The notes under the pieces are model-generated. The model had not been told where the DNA came from. It saw only the letters and a list, made by a program, of their open reading frames with translations, and did no database searches. Source: Pseudomonas monteilii NBRC 103158 = DSM 14164 (GTDB taxonomy: Bacteria > Pseudomonadota > Gammaproteobacteria > Pseudomonadales > Pseudomonadaceae). From it: DNA of 64,000 nt. The translations under genes and the position numbers were made by a program. Positions 16,408 to 25,339 of this stretch are shown here, in pieces. Every line of letters begins with the position of its first letter. Positions within the stretch are counted from its first letter, which is position 1. The stretch lies in NCBI RefSeq assembly GCF_000730605.1, contig NZ_BBIS01000012.1:1-64000 (forward strand), given 5' to 3'.

Positions 16408-16803
16408 CCCAGGTGGTCTGTCGGTAAGGCACGAACTCCAGGTCGCCCACCGCCATGGGCTTGCGGCAAATCCCCAGGTCCGCATTGCCCTCCGCCACAC
16501 CGCGCACCACGTCCGGGCTGAAGCGCTCTTCGATATCGGCCTGGATCAGCGGGTTTTCCAGCATGAACGCCGAGAGTTCTTCGGGCAGGAACTCCATGAT
16601 CGACGACCCGTTCGCCAGTACCCGCACATGGCCTCGTGCACCTTCGGCGTAAAGACGGTGCCAAAGCGCGCTTCGATGTCCGAAATGCGTTTGCTGACGG
16701 CGGACGGCGCCATGAAAGCACGCTCGCCGGCGCGGGCGATGGTGCCCTCTTCGCAAACGACGATGAACAGGTTCAGGGGCAAGTGATCGAGGGGCTGCAT
16801 TAC
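16408..16803 (-). pseudogene. Degenerate LysR-family regulator
   Basis: The start region (MQPLDHLPLNLFIVVCEEG, then helix-turn-helix AGERAFMAPSAVSKRISDIEARFGTV) is a normal LysR N-terminus. After FGTV the frame changes, and about 50 residues of linker are missing. The effector domain then appears in another frame (HVRVLANGSSIMEFLPEEL ... DLGICRKPMAVGDLEFVPYRQ) and stops at a further one-base loss near 16418, where OprD sequence begins. Clearly non-functional. Confidence 0.8.
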
Positions 16804-17069
16804 ATCGCTCGGCGTGGGGAGGTGGAAGGCCGATGCACTGTAGCAAAGTTGGGACTGCAGCCGCCTGTCGGGTCGCAAAGGCCTCCCCCCAATCCCCAAT
16901 CCTGGGGGAAGGCTGCCCACCGTCGACACCGTGTGGAATGCCCCGTTTAAAAACTGGATCCCTTGCGCCGCAAGGCCTTCAAGGCACTTTCCAGCTTTTG
17001 GCACAGCTCTTGCCGATCTCCTCCCAGACGCCCCAAGTCCATGGGCCCGTTTGCAGGAGGAATAGACTC

Positions 17070-18398
17070 ATGCACCGACCGATACCCCACCCGCTGGCAG
17101 TGGCGATTTTCGCCGGCATGCTCCAGCTCCCGGCGCAGGCTGCCCTGAACGCTGTCGATCCAGGCGCCTACGTCCCCGCCAACGGCGGCTTCCCTGCTTG
17201 GTACCAGGACAGTCACGGTCGTACCCTCGACCTGTGCCTGACCAAGGCGGTCAGCTCCAGGGTTGCCGGCGCGCCCGGCGCACCGGCGTACATGTGTACG
17301 CTGCTGCCCACGCCGGGCGTGTTCGACGATACGCAACCTATTGTCTTCCCCACCAACTTCCCTGACGAAGCGTTCTGGTTCACTGCAGATGCCGCCATCG
17401 TCGACGCCGCCCGCGGCATCGACCTCAGCTACGGTACCGCGATCGAGGCGGCATTCGCCGCCGAAGAACCGGTCGAGGGTGACCAGGTCAGCTTCGCCCG
17501 GGTGCGCATCCGGGTCGATGTACCTACCGCTGGCACCTACGTGGTCACCCACCCCTACGGCGTCGAAGTATTCGACGTGCCCGCCGCCGGGCGCCGGGCG
17601 ATCAATATGACCCGCGATATCGGCATTGCCGGCGCAGGCGACTTCACCGGCGCGCTCAAGGGCGATGTCGGGCCGTTCCTGCGCAGTGTCAACGGCCCCT
17701 ACACCGAAGGCAGCGAACGCTTCATCGGTGACCCGAACCTGGATGAACGGGTAACCGGCAGCCCGTTCAATACCAACTTCGTACGCATCGAAGGCCCTGG
17801 TGGCATCGACTTGCGTACCGAGCTGTTCTCGATATCTGGCAAGCTTTCGACCGTCGCCCTGCCAACCCCGCTGATGCCACAGCGCAGTACCTATTCGCGG
17901 CACACCGAAAACGGCAACCTGCGCGCCCAGCAAGACATCTTCGTGATGGCCCCGCCACCACCGGCCAGCGTCACCCTGACCAGTCAAACACCCAGCCTGA
18001 ACCTCACCGAGGCCAACGGCACCGGTGCCTGGTATGCACAGTCGGCCCTCAACCCGGCGGCAGGCAGCATCCTGACACTGACCGCCGACAACAGCGTGGC
18101 GATCCCGACCAGCAGCCTGACCACCCGCGAGGTGCCATTAACCGACCTGGTGACCATTACCCAGGCCCAATACCGCCTGTCCACGGGCGAGCTGACCCTG
18201 GTGGCCAGTACCAGCGACGAAACGACCCCACCAGTGCTTACCGCACACACCGGCAACGGCACGTTAATCGGCAACCTTGGCGGCACCGGCGCCGTGAAAA
18301 CGTTGAGCATGACCCTCTCGCCCATCCCGCCGGCCAAGGTGCAGGTCACCAGTGCCAATGGCGGTAGCGACACCGAAGACGTGGTGCTGGTGCCATGA
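17070..18398 (+). CDS. Secreted protein of the curlin cluster, first paralogue, 442 aa
   Basis: No family I can name. Start at 17070 follows AGGAGG at 9 bases and opens a signal peptide ending PAQAAL. The N-terminal module (residues about 25-300) contains VDPGAYVPANGGFPAWYQD, GAPGAPAYMCTLLP and TRDIGIAGAGDFTGALKG, and is repeated in the next gene, so the two are tandem duplicates. The C-terminal third is Thr/Ser-rich and beta-strand-like, with NGGSDTEDVVLVP at the end. It directly precedes two curlin-repeat genes, so a role in fibre assembly, anchoring or surface display is a reasonable inference. ATGA overlap with a possible upstream start of the next gene. Confidence 0.8.
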   Translation: MHRPIPHPLAVAIFAGMLQLPAQAALNAVDPGAYVPANGGFPAWYQDSHGRTLDLCLTKAVSSRVAGAPGAPAYMCTLLPTPGVFDDTQPIVFPTNFPDEAFWFTADAAIVDAARGIDLSYGTAIEAAFAAEEPVEGDQVSFARVRIRVDVPTAGTYVVTHPYGVEVFDVPAAGRRAINMTRDIGIAGAGDFTGALKGDVGPFLRSVNGPYTEGSERFIGDPNLDERVTGSPFNTNFVRIEGPGGIDLRTELFSISGKLSTVALPTPLMPQRSTYSRHTENGNLRAQQDIFVMAPPPPASVTLTSQTPSLNLTEANGTGAWYAQSALNPAAGSILTLTADNSVAIPTSSLTTREVPLTDLVTITQAQYRLSTGELTLVASTSDETTPPVLTAHTGNGTLIGNLGGTGAVKTLSMTLSPIPPAKVQVTSANGGSDTEDVVLVP

Positions 18399-18430
18399 AC
18401 AGACAAAGGCTCAGCCTTCAAGGAGGCCGC

Positions 18431-20662
18431 ATGAACACTTGGTCGCGCCGTGCGCTGTTCGCCGCCGGTTTTTCCCTTACCGTTACCAGCGCCGCCTTTG
18501 CCGCGCTGTCTGAAGTCGACCCAGGGCCCTACACCTTCGCCACGGGCGGCTACCCGATGTGGTACAAGGACGGCCTCAATCAGTCCCTGGAGCTTTGCCA
18601 GTCACGTGCAACGAGCACACGTGCCCCGGGGGCGCCGGGGGCACCGGCCTACATGTGCACCCTGCTGCCTGAGCCAGGGGTGTACGATGACGCTCTGCCC
18701 TTGGTGTTCCCGGACAACTGGCCACCGGAAATGTTCTGGTTCCTGGCAGAAACCACTATTCCGCAGGTCGGCAATAGCGGTTACGAACTTGAAGTGTACG
18801 TTGCTGGCCTCGAAGCTGCATTTGCAGCTGAAAACCCGGTCGACGGCGACCAGCAAAGCTTCGCGCGCATCCGTATACGTGTCTCGGTGCCCCGCGCAGG
18901 TACCTACACAATCACCCACCCTTACGGCGTTGAAACAGTCAACGTCACCACGCCGGGGCGCAGGGCGATCAATATCACCCGCGATATCGGCATCGGTGCA
19001 CCAGGTAACTTCACCGGCGCGCTCAATGGCGCCCTGGGTCCTTGGCTGCGAGGTGTGGGTGGGCCGTATACCGAGGTCAACCCTGACACGGGCGCCACCG
19101 AAACCTACATTGGCGACCCCAATATCACCGAAGCAGTGACCGGAAGCCCATTCAATACCAACTTCGTGCGCATTGAAGGGCCCGCTGGCACGATCCAGAC
19201 CAATGCTTTTACGGTTTCGGGCAAGGTACTGGACCAACGCGCGCAAACCCCGGTAACCCTGGAACGCGCCACCTATTCGCGCAATGGCAACGGCACCCGT
19301 GTAGAGGTGTTCGCCAAGGCACCGAAAGAGGCCAGCTTATGCATGCGCAATGGCGTGGCCTTGATCGGCACGCCCCCTTCGCCTTGCCAGTTCAACCTGA
19401 CGGCGGACAACAACGGCCTGTTCTTCAGCCAGCAACTTAGCCAAGCCGTACCGCCTGCGGTGGTGGTGGTCACCGCCAGCAACAGTGCTGGCGGCACCCA
19501 GCCGACCGCGCTGTCGAGCAAGTTGACCGACGTGGTCAAGGTCAGCACTGCACGCTATGACTGGGCCAACAAACGCCTGCTGATCGAGGCCATGTCCAGT
19601 GATGAGGTCGTCATCCCCGACATGCTCGCCCAAGGCTACGGCCGCATGTCGAAAGCGGGCACGCTGCAAAGCATCACGGTCAACGACGTGGCACAACCGC
19701 CAGCCACCGTTACGGTCAAGTCTGCCCACGGGGGCAGCGATGTAGAACCGGTGATCGTGGTCGGCAACGCACCGGTCGAGGCGGCCAACCAACCACCGCT
19801 GGCCCAGGCCGATGTCGGTAGCACCAGTGTCGGTGTGCCAATCACCCTCAACCTGCTGCAAAACGACAGCGACCCGGACGGTAACGTGCCGTTGACCATC
19901 AGTGACCTCACCCAACCAGGCACCGGCCTTGGCGGCGTGGTGCTCAACGGTACCACCTCGGTCACCTACACCCCGCCAGCCGGGGCTACGCAACCACTGG
20001 TGGCCACCTTCAGCTACCGGGCGGTGGACGCCAAGGGCCTGAAGTCGGAACCGGCAACAGTCACCATCAACGTTGCACCCAACCAGGCTCCAACCGCCAA
20101 CCCGGAAACCGTCGCCACCCTGAGCGTGCCTTTGACCATCAACGTGCTGGCCAACGACACCGATCCGGAAGGCAACGTGCCGTTGGCTGTTGCGGTCGTC
20201 ACCCAACCGGCGGCAGGCCGAGGCACCGTCAGCACCGATGGCACCACGGTGACCTACACCCCACCGGCCACGGTAACCGCAGCCTTCACCACCACCTTCA
20301 CCTATCAGGCACGTGACTCGCTGGGAGCGCTGTCCACCCCGGGTACGGTCACCGTCAACGTGTCGCCAAGGCCAGCCGCCGAAACCTTCACGGTCACGGC
20401 AGCCACCGTCACGGCACGCTCCAACAACCGTTACAACTGGGATATCAGCGGTACCTCATCGGTTACCACGGGCAACATTGTCACGGTACGGGTCACCACT
20501 ACCACCGGGGTGCAGACGCTGGGTACCGCCACAGTGCCGGTTACCGGCCGCTGGCGCCTGGCCGTCAGCAACAGCACCACGATAATCCCAACCGCCGCGC
20601 CGACGGCGACCATCACCACCAGCCCGGGTACTACCCGCACCGTCAACGTGGTTGTGCAGTAA
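18431..20662 (+). CDS. Secreted protein of the curlin cluster, second paralogue with tandem Ig/cadherin-like domains, 743 aa
   Basis: ATG 18431 has AAGGAGG directly upstream; the ATG at 18395 in the same frame lacks one. Signal peptide ends AAFAAL. Residues about 25-330 match the N-terminal module of the preceding gene. Residues about 450-640 hold two copies of a roughly 95-residue bacterial Ig/cadherin-like repeat, each with NQ(A/P)P, NDxDPxGNVPL and VTYTPPA, typical of surface adhesins; DxDPxG is a calcium-type loop. The last 100 residues form another Thr-rich beta domain. No sortase or autotransporter signal; probably held at the surface through the curli machinery or by fibre contact. Confidence 0.82.
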   Translation: MNTWSRRALFAAGFSLTVTSAAFAALSEVDPGPYTFATGGYPMWYKDGLNQSLELCQSRATSTRAPGAPGAPAYMCTLLPEPGVYDDALPLVFPDNWPPEMFWFLAETTIPQVGNSGYELEVYVAGLEAAFAAENPVDGDQQSFARIRIRVSVPRAGTYTITHPYGVETVNVTTPGRRAINITRDIGIGAPGNFTGALNGALGPWLRGVGGPYTEVNPDTGATETYIGDPNITEAVTGSPFNTNFVRIEGPAGTIQTNAFTVSGKVLDQRAQTPVTLERATYSRNGNGTRVEVFAKAPKEASLCMRNGVALIGTPPSPCQFNLTADNNGLFFSQQLSQAVPPAVVVVTASNSAGGTQPTALSSKLTDVVKVSTARYDWANKRLLIEAMSSDEVVIPDMLAQGYGRMSKAGTLQSITVNDVAQPPATVTVKSAHGGSDVEPVIVVGNAPVEAANQPPLAQADVGSTSVGVPITLNLLQNDSDPDGNVPLTISDLTQPGTGLGGVVLNGTTSVTYTPPAGATQPLVATFSYRAVDAKGLKSEPATVTINVAPNQAPTANPETVATLSVPLTINVLANDTDPEGNVPLAVAVVTQPAAGRGTVSTDGTTVTYTPPATVTAAFTTTFTYQARDSLGALSTPGTVTVNVSPRPAAETFTVTAATVTARSNNRYNWDISGTSSVTTGNIVTVRVTTTTGVQTLGTATVPVTGRWRLAVSNSTTIIPTAAPTATITTSPGTTRTVNVVVQ

Positions 20663-20677
20663 AGGCGGGGAAACGCC

Positions 20678-21151
20678 ATGAAACGCCTGTATCCACTGCT
20701 GCTCAGCCTGGCCCTCGTGGGCCAGGCCAGCTGGGCCGACGACCTGATGGACAATGCCGACCTTGCGCCCGGCAACGACCTCGGCGACCCGGTGATCATC
20801 CGCCTGCTACCGGTCGGTGCCGGTCAGGCTGCGGTGATCGAGCAGCAAGGGGCGGGCAACCGCGCCGCCCTCGACCAGAACGGCCAGGCCCTGCTGGGCC
20901 GCATCGTCCAGGCCGGCGGTGCGCAGGAAGCGTACATCTTGCAGGAAGGCAGTGACCTGATGGCCAGCATCAGCCAACAGGGAAATGGCAACAGCGCATC
21001 GATCCGCCAGAGCGGCAGCGGCAACAGTGCAGCCATCGAGCAGATCGGCAACGACAACAGCGCCAGCATCGTGCAGTCCGGCTCGGGCCTCAACAGCTCC
21101 GTGACCCAGACCGGCAATGGCCAGCATGTGCAGATCACCCAATACCGATAG
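20678..21151 (+). CDS. Curlin-repeat protein, minor subunit/nucleator type (CsgB-like)
   Basis: 157 aa. Signal peptide ends ASWA. From residue about 65 the protein is built of roughly 22-residue repeats of the form Q-x-G-x-x-N-x-A-x-I-x-Q (IEQQGAGNRA, ISQQGNGNSA, IRQSGSGNSA, IEQIGNDNSA, VTQTGNGQH), the curlin amyloid signature. It is shorter than the following protein and comes first, as csgB does before csgA. CsgB nucleates polymerisation of the major subunit on the outer surface. It lies 15 bases after the Ig-like gene. Confidence 0.85.
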   Translation: MKRLYPLLLSLALVGQASWADDLMDNADLAPGNDLGDPVIIRLLPVGAGQAAVIEQQGAGNRAALDQNGQALLGRIVQAGGAQEAYILQEGSDLMASISQQGNGNSASIRQSGSGNSAAIEQIGNDNSASIVQSGSGLNSSVTQTGNGQHVQITQYR

Positions 21152-21167
21152 ACCTGGAGGCACCACC

Positions 21168-22613
21168 ATGTACAAGCTCGCTCCGTTAAGTGCCGCTATC
21201 GTCCTGGCCCTCGCTGGTCAGGCCATGGCTGCTGACAGCACCTCGTCCCAGACCCAGGACGGCAAGCAAAACATCGCCGAAGTCAGCCAGACCCAGGCGT
21301 CCTTCGCTTCGGCCACCCAGAACCAGACCGGCAAGGGCCACAATCACCTGGCCGTGCAAACCGAAAGTACCAGCGATATCCAGCAGAGTGCCACCGGCCA
21401 GTACAACGCGGGCTATGCCGAGCAGTTGTTCGAAAATGGCAGCCAGATCAAACAGCAAGCCGCAGGCAGCTACAACGATGCTTTCGCCAGCCAGTCGGTG
21501 GGGCTGAACAACGAATCGCTGCAAACCCAACAAGGTGTCGGTAACAAATCCACCGTGTGGCAGGACAGCCAGGAAGGCAGCAAAGCCACCACTTGGCAAT
21601 CCGGCCAGCGCAACGAGGCTTTCATCGAACAGACCTTCGGAGGCAGCAACAACCGCAGTACCGTCAACCAGACCGGCCAGGACAACTATGCCGCCGCCGA
21701 GCACCTGAACCATGTCGACGGCGACATCCAGGTCTACCAGGATGGCCACGACAACTGGGCTTACGGCGACCAGCGCGAAGGCACCGGTGGCACCATTGGC
21801 ATTGGCCAGTACGGTGGCGGCAACTCGGTTGAAGTGTGGCAGGACACCCAGATTGGCAGCCAGGCTTCCGTGGTCCAGACCGGCCAGTCCAACGAAGGCT
21901 ATATCGACCAGAGCTTTGGCATGAACAACAAGGTCAGCCTGTTGCAGCAAGGCAACGCTAACGCCAGTTGGTCGGACCAGTTCGAGACCAACAACTCGAC
22001 CACCACCATCACCCAGACGGGCAACAACAACCTGCATTTCACCTATCAGAATGGTGAAAACCTCAACCTGACCATCAATACCAAAGGCAATGGCAACAGT
22101 ATCACCGCCAGCAACTGGAAAGGCGCCAAGATGGGCGGCCAGTTCGGCACCAATCAGAACGCCACCATCAACCAGAACGGTAACGGCAACGGCGTCAACC
22201 TGACCCAGAACGGATCTGACCAGCTGGCCACGCTGACCCAGACAGGTAAAGGCAACCAGATGCAAACCAAGCAGGCCGACAGCAACAACGAGCTGTATTT
22301 CGAGCAGAACGGTACGGACAACATCCTGATCGCCGACCAGCGCGGTACCGACAACTACGCCTACGGCAACAGCCAGGGGACTGGCAACACCATCACGCTG
22401 GACCAGTCCGGTTACAACAACCAGAGCTACACCAACCAGCTGTACGGTAGCGGCAACGAAGCCACCATCAAGCAGACTGACAGCATCAACGTCGCCTATG
22501 TGACCCAGGGAGGCCAGGGCAACAAGGCGTACGTCGACCAGAGCGGTATCGCCCAAACCGCCACCATCACCCAGCTGGGCAGCGCGAACCTGGCCACCGT
22601 GACCCAGAAGTAA
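21168..22613 (+). CDS. Curlin-repeat protein, major fibre subunit type (CsgA-like, long form)
   Basis: 481 aa, much longer than E. coli CsgA (about 150). Start at 21168 with TGGAGG upstream; signal peptide ends QAMAAD. The mature part is about 20 repeats rich in Gln, Asn and Gly (QTGQDNYAAAE, QQGNANASWSDQ, QNGNGNGVNLTQ, QTGKGNQMQTKQ, QRGTDNYAYGN), expected to stack as an amyloid beta-solenoid outside the cell. CsgE/F/G export genes are not in this window. A strong terminator follows. Confidence 0.87.
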   Translation: MYKLAPLSAAIVLALAGQAMAADSTSSQTQDGKQNIAEVSQTQASFASATQNQTGKGHNHLAVQTESTSDIQQSATGQYNAGYAEQLFENGSQIKQQAAGSYNDAFASQSVGLNNESLQTQQGVGNKSTVWQDSQEGSKATTWQSGQRNEAFIEQTFGGSNNRSTVNQTGQDNYAAAEHLNHVDGDIQVYQDGHDNWAYGDQREGTGGTIGIGQYGGGNSVEVWQDTQIGSQASVVQTGQSNEGYIDQSFGMNNKVSLLQQGNANASWSDQFETNNSTTTITQTGNNNLHFTYQNGENLNLTINTKGNGNSITASNWKGAKMGGQFGTNQNATINQNGNGNGVNLTQNGSDQLATLTQTGKGNQMQTKQADSNNELYFEQNGTDNILIADQRGTDNYAYGNSQGTGNTITLDQSGYNNQSYTNQLYGSGNEATIKQTDSINVAYVTQGGQGNKAYVDQSGIAQTATITQLGSANLATVTQK

Positions 22614-22627
22614 ACGACTCCCCCCTT

Positions 22628-22669
22628 GAACCGCGGTGCTCCTCTCCCTGGTGCCGCGGTTCCTTTTTC
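22628..22669 (+). terminator. Rho-independent terminator after the curlin cluster
   Basis: GAACCGCGG and CCGCGGTTC form a 9-bp GC-rich stem with a 17-base loop, followed by CCTTTTTCT. It ends the 17-22.6 kb operon. Confidence 0.88.
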
Positions 22670-22722
22670 TCGATTGCACATGCCGGGATACAATGCCGTA
22701 ACCCTTGAACATGTGCAGTGCC

Positions 22723-23370
22723 ATGATCCAGTCCGACCTCGACCTGTTCGGCCCTCAGCCACAACGCCTGGCCAGCCATACCGTGCTGCTGCCCGGCTTC
22801 GCGCTGGGCGAAATCGAACCCCTGCTGGACGCTTTGCGCCCGGTACTGCGCGCCGCGCCGTTCCGGCACATGCGCACACCGGGAGGCCTGCACATGGCCG
22901 TAGCCTTGACCAATTGCGGCACGCTGGGTTGGGTGAGTGATGAACACGGCTATCGCTACAGCGCCACCGACCCGCTCAGCGGCAAGCCCTGGCCCGCCTT
23001 GCCCCCGGTGATACTGAGCCTGGCCGCCCGCGCTGCGGCAATAGCCGGTTTCGAGGGTTTTGTCCCCGACGCCTGCCTGGTCAACCATTATCTGCCCGGC
23101 ACCCGCCTGAGCCTGCACCAGGACCGTAACGAGCAGGACTTCGGCCAGCCGATCGTGTCGGTGTCGCTGGGGTTACCGGCCGTGTTCCTGCTTGGGGGCC
23201 TGCAGCGCGCCGACAAGACCCAGCGCGTACCCCTGAGCCATGGCGATGTGTTGATCTGGGGCGGCGAAGACCGCTTGCGCTTTCACGGCGTGCAGCCCAT
23301 CAAGCCCGGCATCCATCCGCGCATGGGCGAGCGGCGGATCAACCTCACCTTGCGCAAGGCCGGTGGCTGA
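22723..23370 (+). CDS. alkB: AlkB, DNA/RNA oxidative dealkylase
   Basis: Fe(II)/2-oxoglutarate dioxygenase of 215 aa that removes 1-methyladenine and 3-methylcytosine lesions. The AlkB order of motifs is complete: TPGGLHMAVALTNCG near residue 51, NHYLPGTRLSLHQDRNE with the HxD iron ligands near 132, then GGEDRLRFHGVQP with the third His and RINLTLR with the 2-oxoglutarate-binding Arg. ATG 22723 gives the usual length; an ATG 12 bases earlier is possible. Confidence 0.95.
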   Translation: MIQSDLDLFGPQPQRLASHTVLLPGFALGEIEPLLDALRPVLRAAPFRHMRTPGGLHMAVALTNCGTLGWVSDEHGYRYSATDPLSGKPWPALPPVILSLAARAAAIAGFEGFVPDACLVNHYLPGTRLSLHQDRNEQDFGQPIVSVSLGLPAVFLLGGLQRADKTQRVPLSHGDVLIWGGEDRLRFHGVQPIKPGIHPRMGERRINLTLRKAGG

Positions 23371-23463
23371 CACAAACACGATGAACGTGCATGAAACACG
23401 TTGAACATCTTGGTTTGGCAAGCTTCAAAGGATAAGCCGCGTTCTCACACTCAGGAGCCTGCC

Positions 23464-23520
23464 ATGCCGTACTTGCCTTGCCCGATGCCCCCGCACGACT
23501 CACCGGCCGCACGCTCATGA
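23464..23520 (+). CDS. Possible 18-codon leader ORF translationally coupled to the next gene
   Basis: ATG 23464 has CAGGAG 7 bases upstream and encodes MPYLPCPMPPHDSPAARS. Its TGA overlaps the ATG of the next gene (ATGA at 23517-23520), whereas that gene has no ribosome site of its own. Proline-rich and Cys-containing. It could be a coupling leader, or chance. Confidence 0.35.
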   Translation: MPYLPCPMPPHDSPAARS

Positions 23521-23804
23521 AAATGCCCGGTCGTGCACCCAATGCCTCGCTGCAACTCGATTACGTGCGCGACACCCTGTTTGGCCCGGTGGCGCAAAGC
23601 GTGGAGTGCCAGTGCCAACTCGCCGCCCTCAACCTGCAGGGCCGGCCAGCGTTGCGTTTGCACATTTGTCCGCCACTGCCCGACAAGGTCGACCGGGCCC
23701 ACAGCGTGGCGTTCGTTTGGGACGGGCGCAGTTATCACGGGGTCGTACGTGACCAAGGCAAGTGCGGGGATGGTGGTTTGAACCTGTTGCTGGAGCTGCA
23801 GTAA
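23517..23804 (+). CDS. Hypothetical small protein, 95 aa
   Basis: Not recognised. The predicted product (MKMPGRAPNASLQLD ...) is soluble with two Cys (ECQCQ) and a beta-rich second half. ATG 23517 overlaps the stop of an 18-codon leader. An in-frame TTG at 23478 is an alternative start. The gene ends before a convergent hairpin. No functional clue from neighbours. Confidence 0.55.
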   Translation: MKMPGRAPNASLQLDYVRDTLFGPVAQSVECQCQLAALNLQGRPALRLHICPPLPDKVDRAHSVAFVWDGRSYHGVVRDQGKCGDGGLNLLLELQ

Positions 23805-23820
23805 GGCGGATAACGCAAAT

Positions 23821-23850
23821 ACACCCGGCCAGCTCAAGCCGGCCAGGTGT
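23821..23850. terminator. Convergent hairpin
   Basis: ACACC-C-GGCC pairs with GGCC-A-GGTGT around a short loop, with one internal mismatch, between two convergent genes. No strong T-run on either side. Confidence 0.5.
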
Positions 23851-23862
23851 ACACCGGATCAC

Positions 23863-24123
23863 TCAGGCAATGGCCTTGAGTGGCACCGGGGGGCTGTCAC
23901 GCAGCGCGTGCAGCTGCTCCACCAGGTGGACCAGGTCACGGCAGCTGTTGAGGTTTTGCAGCGGGACCCCACTCAGGGTCACGCCCTCGTCGAGACTCTG
24001 ACCCTGACCCAGGCGGATGGTCAGGTTGGTGCCATCCAGGCAGCTGACTTCACAGCGATCAGGCAAGCAGGCCTGCTCGATCAACTGCCGCATCTCTAGC
24101 ATCGAAACTCCAATCAACGACAT
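23863..24123 (-). CDS. DUF1652-type small protein, 86 aa
   Basis: Start at 24123 (MSLIGVSMLEMRQLIEQA); the frame is open further upstream but without a ribosome site. It resembles the small Pseudomonas DUF1652 proteins in length and in the pattern of LELRxxIExxxLPxRCE, a short beta region and LxxSRxxxxLVxxL. Function unknown. It is isolated between an unrelated small gene and a pirin gene. Confidence 0.68.
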   Translation of the reverse strand: MSLIGVSMLEMRQLIEQACLPDRCEVSCLDGTNLTIRLGQGQSLDEGVTLSGVPLQNLNSCRDLVHLVEQLHALRDSPPVPLKAIA

Positions 24124-24355
24124 GGTACGACCCTCTCTGTGGGATGGCCTGTTGTGTGGATTTACGCCCTTGTGAGGCGAGGCGCCAATTGATATTGCGC
24201 ATGCCCGGGCAGGCATCCATGCGCCCGGGCAATGATGATGCTGGGAATCCTTTAGCACCTTAGTGGATGATTGCCAGCACGGGCCGTGTGTTCGGTCGCA
24301 ATCGCACACTTGGCGACGGGTGGTATTGGCAGCGTTCATGAGGGCGGGCTACCGC

Positions 24356-25243
24356 TCAGTGCGCCGCACTACCACGTTCGTCCTGCATGTGCCCAAACCG
24401 CCCGGCATGGAAGTCGTCGAACGACTCGGCAATTTCCGCCTGGCTGTTCATCACGAACGGGCCATAACCGACGATCGGCTCATCGATAGGCTCGCCACTG
24501 AGCAACAGCACGCTGGCACCTTCCAGCGCTTCGACAGTTACATCCTCGCCACCTCGGTCCAGCAGCACCAGGCTCGATGGCCCGGCTTCGCGTTCACCGT
24601 TGACCTGCACGCTACCGCGCAACACCACCAGCGCCGCGTTGCGCCCGGCGGCCAGCGGCAGTTGTAGGGCCACACCGGCGTTCAGTCGCAGGTCCCATAC
24701 ATCCAAGCGGGTAAACGTCCGCGCAGGGCCGGTATGCCCACGGTAGCTACCGGCAATTACCCGCAAGCTACCGCCCTCGCCGTCCAGCGTGACTTCAGGG
24801 ATGTCCTGCGCCAGCAACGTCTGATACCCGGCCGCTGCACGCTTGTCTCGCGCCGGCAGGTTGACCCACAGCTGCACCATCTCCAGCGTACCGCCACTGC
24901 GGGCAAAGGCCGGGGAATGGAACTCTTCATGAATGATGCCGTTGGCTGCGGTCATCCACTGCACGTCGCCAGGGCCGATCAGGCCGCCAGCGCCCGTGGA
25001 GTCACGGTGCTCCAGCTCCCCTTGGTAGACGATGGTGACCGTCTCGAAGCCGCGGTGCGGGTGCTGGCCAACGCCACGCCGTGCGTTGGTGGGGGTGAAG
25101 TCATGGGGCCCGGCGTAGTCCAGCAGCAGGAATGGACTGATTCGGCTGGCCAGGTTGTCGTAGGTGAACAGGCTGCGCACCGGGAAGCCGTCACCCACCC
25201 AATGGGCGTGCGGGCTGCGGTGGATACCCAGGATCTGTTTCAT
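24356..25243 (-). CDS. Pirin-family bicupin (quercetinase-like)
   Basis: 295 aa. The N-terminal cupin has the metal-binding pattern HPHRGFETVTIVYQGELEHRD (His ligands near residues 61 and 63) and the second part GIIHEEF (His near 105, Glu near 107). A Pirin C-terminal cupin follows, LVVLRGSVQVNG and LLLSGEPIDEPIVGYGPFVMN. Some pirins cleave quercetin, others act as redox sensors; the sequence does not tell which. Confidence 0.9.
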   Translation of the reverse strand: MKQILGIHRSPHAHWVGDGFPVRSLFTYDNLASRISPFLLLDYAGPHDFTPTNARRGVGQHPHRGFETVTIVYQGELEHRDSTGAGGLIGPGDVQWMTAANGIIHEEFHSPAFARSGGTLEMVQLWVNLPARDKRAAAGYQTLLAQDIPEVTLDGEGGSLRVIAGSYRGHTGPARTFTRLDVWDLRLNAGVALQLPLAAGRNAALVVLRGSVQVNGEREAGPSSLVLLDRGGEDVTVEALEGASVLLLSGEPIDEPIVGYGPFVMNSQAEIAESFDDFHAGRFGHMQDERGSAAH

Positions 25244-25339
25244 GAGAAGGCTCCTCTCTTGGCTGAGTTAACCTTATCAATGATGGCAATCTGGCGGTAG
25301 CCAGCGGAATTGGCATGCATCGTTCCATACATGGAACAG

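Noticed and set aside
20950..22600. Regularly spaced repeats that could suggest a CRISPR-like array
   Set aside because: The periodicity is in the protein (curlin repeats); DNA repeats are imperfect, in frame and without unique spacers.
21186..22724. 512-codon minus-strand open frame opposite the long curlin gene
   Set aside because: Antisense of repetitive curlin codons; its apparent Val/Leu/Gly repeats come from the repeats on the other strand.
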